This document shows positions 54,725-63,595 of a DNA stretch of 64,000 bases, piece after piece (within the stretch, counting starts at the first letter, position 1; each line of letters begins with the position of its first letter). A model generated the notes under the pieces. That model saw only the letters and a list, made by a program, of their open reading frames with translations. It searched no databases and had not been told where the DNA came from. Made by a program: the position numbers and the translations under genes. The stretch is from contig OX328096.1 in NCBI GenBank assembly GCA_946811185.2, forward strand, positions 44,964,252 to 45,028,251, in the 5' to 3' direction. Source of the DNA: Hippopus hippopus. Its lineage: Eukaryota > Mollusca > Bivalvia > Cardiida > Cardiidae.

Positions 54725-54887
54725 TAGCTCGTGTGACCTCAACATGACCTCTACCAAAATTATTCAATTAAAAAGCCCTTGGATCAGAAATGATCCAACC
54801 TGATATTTCAAACACAAACGTAACTCATGCTGAATGTCAGATGCTGAAATTTCAGGTGAGCCATTACTGGGCTACTCAGCCCTCTTG
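54725..54887 (+). mobile_element. Very short Helentron-like remnant
   Basis: TAGCTCGTGTGACC head and TCAGGTGAGCC tail, hairpin GGGCTACTCAGCCC (54869-54882) and CTCTTG before TTT. Only 163 bp remain. The hairpin differs in sequence from the usual one but still pairs. Confidence 0.6.
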
Positions 54888-55015
54888 TTTATTAGCTATC
54901 ATCATCCCAGAACAAACAAAAAAAGCAGTGATGAATATTGATTTCTCTTATATGAAAGATATGACAATACTCAACATAAAGACATGCATTCTGTTTCTCA
55001 TAAACCATATTCCGT

Positions 55016-55463
55016 CAACTCTTTCCTAACGAGAAAGTTTAAGACTAGTCTATATCAAAAGCATGACTGTTGCAGATGACGGATTTGATCCTTTATCAAA
55101 CAATCCTGTTTTCGAGATCAACCCCCCCACCCCCCATGTGGGAATAGGAGAAAATGTTGAACACCAGCAATTTCTCCTTTTCTGACAATGTTTCAAAGAC
55201 AAATTTTATCATTTGAGCCAATTTTATCATTTGAGCCAGATTTACCATTTTGTCTGCAAATGCTTTCAATACAAACAAGACTAAAACTTTGTTGACTGGT
55301 AGAGGATTAATATCGATCAAATGAGATGATTTGTCTCTTAGAAGGGTAAAAAAATTTGGAAAAAGGAGAAAATGCAGGTGATCAGCATTTTCTGGTCATC
55401 CTAAAGATTTTCAAAAGCTTTTTTCCTCAAGGTTGTACAAACAGGAACTGTTTGGTAAATGAT
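55016..55463 (+). mobile_element. TTAA-hp MITE interrupted by another TTAA-hp copy
   Basis: Outer left half AACTCTTTCCTAACGAGAAA to GCAGATGACGGAT. The outer copy resumes at TCAAATGAGATGATTTGTCT and ends CTGTTTGGTAAATGATTCA. The break is at the family's internal AAATTAAATG. Confidence 0.75.
55083..55312 (-). mobile_element. Nested TTAA-hp MITE (inner copy)
   Basis: TTTGATCCTTTATCAAACAA left, ACTGGTAGAGGATTAA right. TTTTATCATTTGAGCCA is tandemly duplicated inside and a C run (ACCCCCCCACCCCCC) replaces part of the left half. Confidence 0.75.
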
Positions 55464-55617
55464 TCAGATGCCATAAAGTACATACATTAGTTAGTCACAC
55501 TTGTTGGAGACCAGTAGAACATCACTCATGTTAGCCTTGATGCAATAATCCATTGTGGCACAACAAAAGTTTAGATTTCTACTTGAATAAATTAATGTCT
55601 TCCAGGTATTCTTTTTA
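55464..55617. other. No recognisable feature
   Basis: Short spacer. Confidence 0.3.
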
Positions 55618-55851
55618 TTAATCCTTTACCAAATGACAAAATTTGGAGTCAACAAAATTGAAAGCATCTGCTGATGATAAATCAGAAATTGGTACAGATG
55701 AAGTACTCTGAAAGGATAGAAAACACTGGGGGGAAAAGGGAGAAATGCTTGTTACCAGCATTTTCTCCTTTTACAGTGATGGTTTTAAAAGTTTCTTCCT
55801 CACAGGTAATAAAACAGAGAACTGTTTGGTATTAAAAGGGGTAAAATTTAA
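55618..55851 (+). mobile_element. TTAA-hp MITE, diverged
   Basis: TTAATCCTTTACCAAATGAC left. The right end is TTTGGTATTAAAAGGGGT, then AAAATTTAA, joining the next copy. Confidence 0.75.
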
Positions 55852-56076
55852 CCCCTTACCACACAATCCCAACTTTTAACGACCATGAGGAAGAAGGCTT
55901 TTGAAAACATTGTGGGAAATGGAGAAAATGCTGGTTACCAGCATTTTCTCCTTTTCCCACAATGTTTTCTATCCTATCAAGGACAAAATTTGCCATTTAG
56001 GCAACCTTTAATTTTTCGTCTGCACATGCTTTTAATTTAGACATGTCTAAAAGTTTGTTGTGTGGTAAAGAGTTAA
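55848..56076 (-). mobile_element. TTAA-hp MITE, full length, 229 bp
   Basis: TTAACCCCTTACCACACAAT to GTGTGGTAAAGAGTTAA. The palindrome is perfect over the ends with one arm mismatch (AAATGGAG). Confidence 0.92.
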
Positions 56077-56389
56077 CTCCTGTTAACCCCATTTAGAAGG
56101 ATCAGCAGCAGTATTCAAGGTTGTTTACTGTAGTTCTTCTAGGGGGTAATAAGATAAGAATTTTTCCTTGAGACTTGCCTAAGTGGGTTGTGTGACAAAA
56201 AAATAACAGCATTATCAGTTTTGTATGACATTCACCATCGATTTTTTTCTGTCATTTATCTTAAGTGAGGAATTGGCCTTAGAAATATTTCCACGATTTA
56301 TAAGTCTCAGTGGTCAGCACCAGTTGTAGAGGAGACCAATTAACGAAAAGGCTATCTGAGTTTTATGTCTTCTCAGTTCGGTTTTCTGC
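56077..56389. other. No recognisable feature
   Basis: Spacer. Confidence 0.3.
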
Positions 56390-56632
56390 TACTTTACCCT
56401 TTAGCTGAGAAATTCTCATCTTTTAACCACCCTGGGCTAGAAGGCTGTAAAAATTTTCTGGGATAAGGAAAAAAATCCTGGTATGCAGCATTTTCTCCGT
56501 GACCCACAATGTTCCTGACCATTTGAATACAAATCCAACCTGTTTGAGTCATTTCTACAGTTGATAATCTGCAAGTTGGTTCTATATAGATAGGTCTGAA
56601 ATTTTCTTATCAATATCTGGTATGGATTTAAC
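56390..56632 (-). mobile_element. TTAA-hp MITE, strongly diverged
   Basis: TTACCCTTTAGCTGAGAAAT left, internal CTTTTAACCACCCTGGG and AGAAGGCTGTAAAAATTTTC; right CTGGTATGGATTTAA. Confidence 0.55.
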
Positions 56633-56708
56633 CCATTCAGTGATAATTCATTACTTACTAAAATAAATTAGCAGCTAGAAACTTTGAAAAAGTCTATATA
56701 AATGATAA

Positions 56709-57125
56709 TTAATCCTTTACCACACAATCCCAACTTTTCATGAGCCTAACAGAGATCTTTTTGAAAGCATTGCAAAAAAAAGGAGAAAATACTGGTAACC
56801 AACATTTTCTTTTTTTCTCACAATGTTTTCCAACCTTTCAAAGACAGTCTCCACCATTTAACTCTTTACCACGGGACAAAATTTTGGACTGGTCCAAATT
56901 GAAAGCATTTGCAGACTCAAATACTGAAATTTGTTTTGGGAAGGGTAGAAAACATTGTGGGAAAAAGAGAAAATGCTGGTTACCAGCATTTTCTCCTTTT
57001 CCTACAATGTTTTCAAAAGGCTTCTTTATCAGGGTTGTTAAAAGTTGGGATTGTGTGGTAAAGGGTTAAACCACATTAATTTTACTTTGTCGTCTGCTAA
57101 AAAGTTATCGTTGATAAAGAGTTAA
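56709..57125 (-). mobile_element. TTAA-hp MITE interrupted by a full TTAA-hp copy
   Basis: TTAATCCTTTACCACACAAT left and TTGATAAAGAGTTAA right. It is interrupted at CACCATTTAA / TTAAACCACATTAA. Removing the inner copy and one TTAA restores the family's CATTTGAGCCACATTTAA region. Confidence 0.88.
56858..57069 (+). mobile_element. Nested TTAA-hp MITE with exact TTAA duplication
   Basis: TTAACTCTTTACCACGGGAC to GTGTGGTAAAGGGTTAA, flanked by outer-copy sequence on both sides. Palindrome nearly perfect. Confidence 0.92.
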
Positions 57126-57778
57126 CATGATTTAACTTTCATACTTGAATTTATGTTACCGGTATAACATTTCAGCAGGAGGAAAAATAGATCTTTATAA
57201 GTAAATCTGCTTTTTCAAAACTGGTCAAGACCAAACTGGTCATCTGCAGCATATTATGGGTAAGGTAAGTAAAATTACAAAATGAAATTACTTTTTTCAA
57301 GAAGTTAACCGTAACAGATAATACAATATTAAATCTACACTAAACACTGCATCAAAGATCAGGCTCTGCTTTTGTGCATTTTACCATGCATTTATTGAGA
57401 GGGTGGGATACTTTAGGTTAATTAATAAGCTGGGTACCATTATGGTAATTTTTACCATTTATGTTCTCTGACTTTTATTTTGTCAGAAAAAAAACCCGCC
57501 ACAGTAATTAAGAAAGAGATTAACAGATTATTGCTAAGATCTGTACAAACTGAGATAGAAACCAGTTTTGTGGAAAAAGCATATTGATAGCGCCTAGAAC
57601 CAGTCTTAGTATGGATGTAAACACAAATTATATACAATATTCATTGGCATGGCAGTACTTTTGGTAATTTTCTGTAAGAGATAGGATTCTGATCACTCTT
57701 TTTGGCCTTTATGACATCTGATTTTATTATCTTAACTTTTTTCAGATACTGCTGTCTGTTTCTGTAAAAGTGTTCATT
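57126..57778. other. Spacer with a weak hairpin-repeat trace
   Basis: CATCAAAGATCAGGCTCTGC near 57351 resembles the GATCAAGATCAGACTGCA repeat. No gene. Confidence 0.3.
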
Positions 57779-57973
57779 ATAACCTCTTTACCAATCAACA
57801 GACTACTAGACCAGTCCAAACTCAAAGCATTTTCAAACAATGAAATGAATGTGACTCAAAAATTGAAATTCGTTTTTGAAAGGGTAGCAGCATTTTCTCC
57901 TTATCCCACAATGTTTTAAAAAGTCTTCTTGTTCAGGGTCGTTAAAACTTAGGATGGTTTGGTAAAGGGTTAA
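57779..57973 (+). mobile_element. TTAA-hp MITE, array copy 1 of 4
   Basis: ATAACCTCTTTACCAATCAA left. The first palindrome arm is deleted (GGGTAGCAGCATTTTCTCC). The right TTAA is shared with the next copy. Confidence 0.8.
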
Positions 57974-58198
57974 CCATTTACCAAATTGCAAATTCTAGCC
58001 TCCACCAAATTGAAAGTATTGATGAAATGATAAATTCAGTCAAGCTCAAACCAGTGTTTCTGTCTTTGAAGTGGTATGAAAAATTGTGGAGAACGATAAA
58101 AATGCTGATGACCAGCATTTTTTCTCTTAACCATAATATTTTCAAATGCTTTTTTCCTCAGGGTTTTTAAAACTTGGGATTGTTTGGTAAAGAGTTAA
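57970..58198 (+). mobile_element. TTAA-hp MITE, array copy 2 of 4, 229 bp
   Basis: TTAACCATTTACCAAATTGC to TTTGGTAAAGAGTTAA; diverged interior. Confidence 0.85.
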
Positions 58199-58212
58199 TA
58201 GAAGAGTCATTG

Positions 58213-58399
58213 TTAACTCTTTACAAAACAACAAAATAAATGTAGCTCAAGTGATGATTTTTGCCTTTGACAGGGTAGCAAATATTGTGGGCAAAGGGGA
58301 AAATGCTGGTAACCAGCATTTTCTCCTTTACCCACAATGTTTTCAAAAGCCTTCTTTGGCAGGGCTGTTAAAACTGGGAATTGTGTGGTAAAGGGTTAA
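58213..58399 (+). mobile_element. TTAA-hp MITE, array copy 3 of 4
   Basis: TTAACTCTTTACAAAACAAC left. About 40 bp of the left interior is deleted. The palindrome carries the paired change GGGCAAAGG / CCTTTACCC only in part. Right TTAA shared with copy 4. Confidence 0.85.
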
Positions 58400-58624
58400 C
58401 TCTTTACCAAAAGACAAAATTTTTGACTCGACCAAATTGAAAGCATTTGCAGACAACAAAATTACTGTAGCTCAAAAGGTGACTGCTCTCTATGATAGGG
58501 TAGAAAACAATGTGGGAAAAGGAGAAAATGCTGGTTACCAGCATTTTCTCCTTTTCCCACAATGTTTTCAAAAGCCTTCTCTTTCAGGGTCGTTAAAACT
58601 CGGGATTGTGTGGTAAAGAGTTAA
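58396..58624 (+). mobile_element. TTAA-hp MITE, array copy 4 of 4, best-preserved (reference) copy
   Basis: 229 bp from TTAA to TTAA. The ends are inverted repeats of consensus TTAACYCTTTACCAMACRA. The central palindrome spans about 58509-58573: each arm reads TGTGGGAAAAGGAGAAAATG then CTGGT, around one unpaired T, and pairing extends outward through CATTGT/ACAATG to 32 bp per arm in the best copies. No coding capacity. TTAA specificity and CCCTTT-type ends fit a piggyBac-driven MITE (inference); no piggyBac transposase is in the window. Confidence 0.95.
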
Positions 58625-58959
58625 TTGTCAATTTATGTAAAGAAAGTTTTACTTTGGGAATTCTTCAAATCATCAAATAATTCTCACCAATTGACAACAT
58701 TTTGGTTGACTTACACACTCCAAACATGTTCGAGGGAAAAGCAATTAACAAAATCAGGGGAAAAATAAAAAGTGTCCTAGCCAATAGAACATGGTCTGAC
58801 TGAGAAAAGTGGTTTGAGGCATTGATGTCAGAATCTCTTATTCCCATGACAATTCCGGCATTTCTGTCCTAGGATCTTTCAGATGGCTCTGTGTTATCCT
58901 TTATCCCAATGCAACAGAATAATCAGATACCAACATTTTGAAATATCCAATTATTGATT
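58625..58959. other. No recognisable feature
   Basis: Spacer between MITE copies. Confidence 0.3.
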
Positions 58960-59172
58960 TGACCCTTTACCAATGAATCAGGAGTTTTAGAAACCCTAAA
59001 AAAAGATCTTGGGACAAGGAGAAAATGCTGCAAACCAGATTTTTCCTTTTCCCAGAATGTTTCTACCTTTCCCAAGACAAATCACATCATGAGAGAAGAA
59101 TTCAATTTTTGTGTCCTCAAAATTAATGATTTCAATTTGGAAAAGTCTAAAATTTTGTTGTTAAACATTTAA
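58960..59172 (-). mobile_element. TTAA-hp MITE, diverged
   Basis: TGACCCTTTACCAATGAATC left. The right end is shortened to AAAATTTTGTTGTTAAAC. Palindrome eroded. Confidence 0.65.
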
Positions 59173-59339
59173 GTTCCTGCAGGGGACCTTTTTTGGTGTT
59201 TACCTCTTGAAAAAATTCTGGCATATAAATAAATTGACCGTGATAAGAAGTGTTTTTTTTTTACCACTGTGAATCAGCAAAATAGTTTGTTTTTTGCTCT
59301 ACAAATATTGTCAGAGTAAACTTAATCATTTGAGAAAGA
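59173..59339. other. No recognisable feature
   Basis: Short spacer. Confidence 0.3.
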
Positions 59340-59700
59340 GAGTTTTATTGATTGATTATAAGGTTTTTAATGCCGTTTTCAACATTGTTTCAGTTATATC
59401 ATGGCGGCTAGTGCACCTATCCATGCTTTCCTGGAGTTTCTTTTTACCAATACTCCGCACAATCTTCTTTCCAAGCCACTGGCTGCTTTCCAACATAACC
59501 ATCATCAAAACAATGATTAGTGGTGAGAGAGGAATGAATCCTGTTGCTTTGACTATCATTAATCCTCGGAAAGAAATTGGCTGAGCAGGTGAGCAGGGGA
59601 TCAAACCAGCGACACACACACACACACACACACACACATTCTTCCCCCCCCCCCACCCGTTCTCAAGTCCTGTATGCTACCGACTGCACTAAGTATACAC
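59340..59700 (-). repeat. tRNA-derived SINE with a CA expansion in the head
   Basis: On the minus strand the head has GTGCAGTCGGTAGCATACAG (A box) and GACTTGAGAACGGG. Then come a G run and about 13 TG/GT repeats, then GTCGCTGGTTTGATCCCCTG (B box). The body has GATGATGGTTATGTTGGAAAG and AGCCAGTGGCTTGGAAAG. The 3' end is GGCATTAAAAACCTTATAAT with AATCAATCAA. The repeat expansion splits A and B boxes further apart than in a working promoter. Confidence 0.75.
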
Positions 59701-59741
59701 ACATGTTAGTTCTTCGACCGAAAAACTAAATAGTAAACTTT

Positions 59742-60588
59742 CAGGGGTGTGGAAATCTAAGAACTTTCTACTTGTCCACGGACAAGTAAATTAAAAAAGT
59801 ACACTTGTCTGCCAGTGCGGCTTACTTGTCCAAACTGTGTGACAAAACAGTTTTAAATTGCATTCAACCTCGCCTCGTGAAAAAGACACTGTCTTGTTTG
59901 TCATATTCCTTGTCGCGGTACGTTTTATATTTACATTTGAAGCCAACGGATGCTTCCGATGTCGACTTCTCACATTCCGTTTGCTTCGAAGGTTTAATTT
60001 GAGAAAAAAAAAAGATCCATTTTCTCTAATTTTACGCATCAATTGATCGTTGAATCGCAAATTGTTTCGGTATGAGGCGGTTTCAGGCAGAGGAGATAAT
60101 GCCTAAACCACTGCCCATTCATACCGAAGCTGTACCATCAGATTTAAGGCTAAAATATTCACATGTACGACATTGTCGTAAGAGATCTTTGAATCGGAGC
60201 TAAAATGATAAGAATAAAAAAAAATAATCGACATAATACCGGAAAACGCCCCGCCATAAATCGCGAAAACCCATGAAAATCAAAATTACTTGTCAAAATA
60301 ATTGCAGTTGTTTTATGGATTCATTTCGTATCAATCAAATACAATATTTGTCAACGGAATGAAGCTGAAAATTTCATTAATTTCTTCTTTTAACTCAAAA
60401 AACAATGCCACATGTATGCATTGACTGTATAGTGGCGGGGCGTTTGCCTGTATTATGCCATGTCCACAACAGATATTTGTTTCAAAGTTTTCCCTATTTT
60501 CTACTTGTCCGTTGACAACTAGATTGAAAAAAGTCAATTGTCCGACGCCAAATTTTCCCGAGTCAGACGTAGGATTTCCGCACCCCTG
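59742..60588. mobile_element. hAT-like non-autonomous element, 847 bp
   Basis: Ends CAGGGGTGTGGAAATC and the complement of CAGGGGTGCGGAAATC, with ACTTT duplicated on both sides (59737-59741, 60589-60593). ACTTGTCC motifs repeat subterminally at both ends. Inside, TTCGGTATGA pairs with TCATACCGAA (about 60066-60125), and TAATACCGGAAAACGCCCCG pairs with CGGGGCGTTTGCCTGTATTA (60232-60455). No transposase is seen. Confidence 0.8.
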
Positions 60589-60699
60589 ACTTTAATGGTC
60601 AAATTTGTTGATTGAATGGTGTTTTGCATATTTCAACTTTATTCCTGTCATATGATGGCAACAACTCCCTTATTCATGTATGTCCTGGGTTTCACGTAC

Positions 60700-60825
60700 T
60701 CTAGGCTAGGGCTCTGGAGTGTCTTGCGCCAAGATACTCCACCCCCAAAAAATGCAGTACTTAAGTGAGGATCAAACCTCAGGTTACAAAGATTACACAT
60801 TCAACCTGATTTCGAGCTACTTTAA
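60700..60825 (-). repeat. tRNA-derived SINE head, reverse orientation
   Basis: On the minus strand AGTAGCTCGAAATCAGGTTG (A box), TGTAACCTGAGG and GGTTTGATCCTCACTTAAG (B box), then GGAGTATCTTGGCGCAAGAC. Confidence 0.45.
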
Positions 60826-61481
60826 TTGCAAGGGACATAACTGATGGAACCTTACCATAGTCAAACTGAAAAGGTACAACATTGTAACCTAAGGATTTGT
60901 TATGGTACAAATTAGTCTGATATGCTGAAGCTAAAATTGTAATTTAGGCTAATATAACATGCCTGTCATATTTTCCCCGATTGTTCTATTGCTTTTATAG
61001 AAACATTCGTAGGATATTTCAGATGGAAAGAGATTGTTTACGGTCCATGTTCAGTTGACTTCATTACGCTTACAAAGGACAATACTCTTTTGAAAGTAGC
61101 TTGGAAATTCTTTTTCATGTTGTCAAAAAGATTTTTCAAATCTTGGAAAATCATTAGAAGAGTATGTTTGTTTTTGTAAATGTATGAGATTAGGAAAATG
61201 TCTATAACTATGTATTGTACTGATACTGTAGAGTAAAATGGCGTGTGCATAAGCAAAAAGTATTGGCTTCTTTCATACTTAATATGAAATCAGTAATGTT
61301 AGTTGACAGAGCCATTAAAAAGCAATTTACATATTTTAGCACATCATAAACTAAAAATGTAGTAAGAGCTTCAAATAAAACAACCAGAATATTGCAACTT
61401 CAGTATTTAGGCCAGAAAATATCGACACATCAGACTCTTGATCTACACTGTCTGCAAATTCAACTAAAGATGTAAAAGCAT
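60826..61481. other. No recognisable feature
   Basis: AT-rich sequence. A half copy of the GATCTACACTGTCTGCA hairpin repeat lies at 61430-61455. Confidence 0.3.
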
Positions 61482-61676
61482 TTAATACTTTACCACCTAA
61501 TACCAACTTTTAATGATTCTTGAGAAAGAAAGCTTTTGAAAACACTGTCAGAAAATGAGAAAATGCTCGTAACTTTCTAAAAACAAATTCCATTGTTTGA
61601 GTTTCACTTGTTACGTGGTTTGCCTATACTTTGAATTTGGGCAACTCTTAGATTTTGTCGTTTGGTTATAAGTTAA
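61482..61676 (-). mobile_element. TTAA-hp MITE, array copy 1 of 4
   Basis: TTAATACTTTACCACCTAAT left, GTTTGGTTATAAGTTAA right. The palindrome is deleted after ATGCTCGTAAC. Right TTAA shared. Confidence 0.8.
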
Positions 61677-61901
61677 CTCTTTACCAAACGACAAAATTCT
61701 AGATTTGTCCAAATTGAAAGCACTTGCAGATGACAAAATAAATGGGACTCAAAAATTGAAATTTGTTTGGGAAGGGGTAGAAAACATTATGGAAAAAGGA
61801 GAAAATGATGGTTACCAGCATTTTCTCCTTTTCCCACAATGTTTTTAAAAGGCTTCTTTCTCAGGGTCGTGAAAACCCGGGATTGTTTGGGAAAGGGTTA
61901 A
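61673..61901 (+). mobile_element. TTAA-hp MITE, array copy 2 of 4, 229 bp
   Basis: TTAACTCTTTACCAAACGAC to GTTTGGGAAAGGGTTAA; palindrome nearly perfect. Confidence 0.9.
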
Positions 61902-61905
61902 TTAT

Positions 61906-62135
61906 TTAACCCATCACTACATAATGCTGAGTTCTAACACCCCTGGGAAATCAGACTTTTGGAAACATTTTGGGAAAAGTAGAAAATGGTGGTAACCAGC
62001 ATTTGCTTCTTTTCCAACAATATTTTCTAATGTTTCAGAAAAATATCCAAGCATTTGAGCCACATTTAATTTGTTGTCTGCAAATTCTTTGGATTTAGAC
62101 CTGTCTAGAATTTTGTAGTGTGGAAAGGAGTTTAA
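61906..62135 (-). mobile_element. TTAA-hp MITE, array copy 3 of 4
   Basis: TTAACCCATCACTACATAAT left, GTGTGGAAAGGAGTTTAA right. Only TTAT separates it from copy 2; its right TTAA is shared with copy 4. Confidence 0.85.
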
Positions 62136-62360
62136 CCCTTTACCACACAATCTCGACTTTTAGCGACCCTAAGCGAGAAGCCTTCTGAAAACAATGAGGG
62201 AAAAGGAGAAAATGCTGGTAACCAGCATTTTCTCCTTTTCTCACAATGTTTTCTACCCTATCAAAGATTAATATCCCCAAATGTGTCACATTTAAATTGT
62301 TGTCTGCAAATGCTTTTAATTTGGACAAGTCAAAGATTTTCTCGTGTGGTAAAGAATTAA
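62132..62360 (-). mobile_element. TTAA-hp MITE, array copy 4 of 4, 229 bp
   Basis: TTAACCCTTTACCACACAAT to GTGTGGTAAAGAATTAA; palindrome core intact. Confidence 0.9.
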
Positions 62361-62778
62361 GATAAGTATTGTATTGGCTGTGTGAATTAACCCTTTGAAG
62401 TAATTGAATTGGTTGAATTTTTTCACGAAGGAAAGAAGGTGTAAAAGTTTTGAAATTTTGTAAGCAGGGAAGGAACTGCATAAGTTCTGTATCTATGTCT
62501 CCCCAGTTTTCTCCCTTGAAATATGGTCCCAACTACTGATGGAGGCAAAATGAACTGTTATTGATCCTATGCTATTACTGCATCAGAATTTAACCCCTTA
62601 GAAATCTGAACCCCTAGACTACTAAGCACCATTTTTGAAGATGGTATTGATCAAGATCAAACTGCACCAAACATGCACACTGTTCCATACAGTGATTTTT
62701 ATATGGTTGAGGCAGTTTGAATTTGCAAACATTGGGGCTTGATCCATGCTTGAAATTTTTTATTTATTGTCTAAGCAG
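62361..62778. other. Putative intron sequence with a hairpin-repeat trace
   Basis: GATCAAGATCAAACTGCACC near 62648 is a half copy of the dispersed hairpin repeat. The stretch ends in TTTTTTATTTATTGTCTAAGCAG, a good splice acceptor, just before 62779. Confidence 0.35.
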
Positions 62779-62917
62779 GTTATGGATTTTGATACTCTGG
62801 AAGAGAGTGAAGATATAGATCAGTGGGCACAAATATTGCTGTCTGATTTTAAATATACCGGTACGCTGCAGGGCCTTGTATGGCCCAGTGGTAAATGTTT
62901 CATATTTGTAATTACAG
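62779..62917 (+). CDS. Candidate coding exon, start of a tandemly duplicated segment
   Basis: After the acceptor at 62778 the frame reads VMDFDTLEESEDIDQWAQ and continues ILLSDFKYTG. This acidic, amphipathic stretch looks protein-coding rather than repeat-derived. Three donors are possible, all phase 1: CCG/GTACGC after 62860, AGTG/GTAAAT after 62890 and CAG/GTAGGA after 62917. I list the last, the strongest by consensus, as the end. The start phase (0) matches the end of the exon at 54156-54422. No family is recognised. The 3' part of the exon lies within a 227-bp tandem duplication; the second copy lacks the acceptor and has lost the last two donors. Loss of both in the extra copy fits that copy being non-functional. 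Confidence 0.4.
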
Positions 62918-63288
62918 GTAGGATGTTTTAGATTTGTAATGACAAGTAGGAAATTAAAGTTTGATATTTTCTATCTTTTAAAAGACAAATCGATTTGTTA
63001 TCAGATCTGGATATAAGTTCAACAGTGTTGGTCCGTATTTTCTCTATGGAAAACAGTCAGCATTGCTGTCTGATTTTAAATATACCGGTACACTGCAGGG
63101 CCTTGTATGGCCCAGTGGGAAATGTTTCATATTTGTAATTACAAGTAGGATGTTTTAGATTTGTAATGACAAGTAGGAAATTAAAGTTTGATATTTTCTA
63201 TCTTTAAAAGACAAATCGATTTGTTATCAGATCTGGATATAAGTTCAACAATGTTGGTCCGTATTTCCTCTATGGAAAACAGTCAGCA
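62835..63288 (+). repeat. 227-bp tandem duplication
   Basis: ATTGCTGTCTGATTTTAAAT starts at 62835 and 63062. The units are the same length apart from small indels and differ at only a few positions (for example GTACGCTG/GTACACTG, AGTGGTAAA/AGTGGGAAA, ACAGGTAGG/ACAAGTAGG). Junction motif GTCAGCA. Confidence 0.95.
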
Positions 63289-63367
63289 ATACATTTTAAA
63301 GATTGATTCCCCTTTTTTTCTCCTGCTGGTCTTAAGTTTTTTCAGCATGACTGATACTAGAATTCTT

Positions 63368-63595
63368 TTAACCCTTTACCACATGGCAAATTTAAGACCT
63401 ATCCAAATTGAAAGCATTTGCAGACGACAATTTCATAGTGGCTCAAATGACGCAACTTTTCTTTGATAGGGTAGAAAACTTTGTGGGAAAAGGAGAAAAT
63501 GCTGGTTACCAGCATTTTCTCCTTTTCCCACAATGTTTTCAAAAGGCCTCTTTTTTAGGGGCGTCAAAAGGCGTCATTGTGTGGTAAAGGGTTAA
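63368..63595 (+). mobile_element. TTAA-hp MITE, full length, 228 bp
   Basis: TTAACCCTTTACCACATGGC to GTGTGGTAAAGGGTTAA. Palindrome perfect except for one outer position. Confidence 0.93.
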
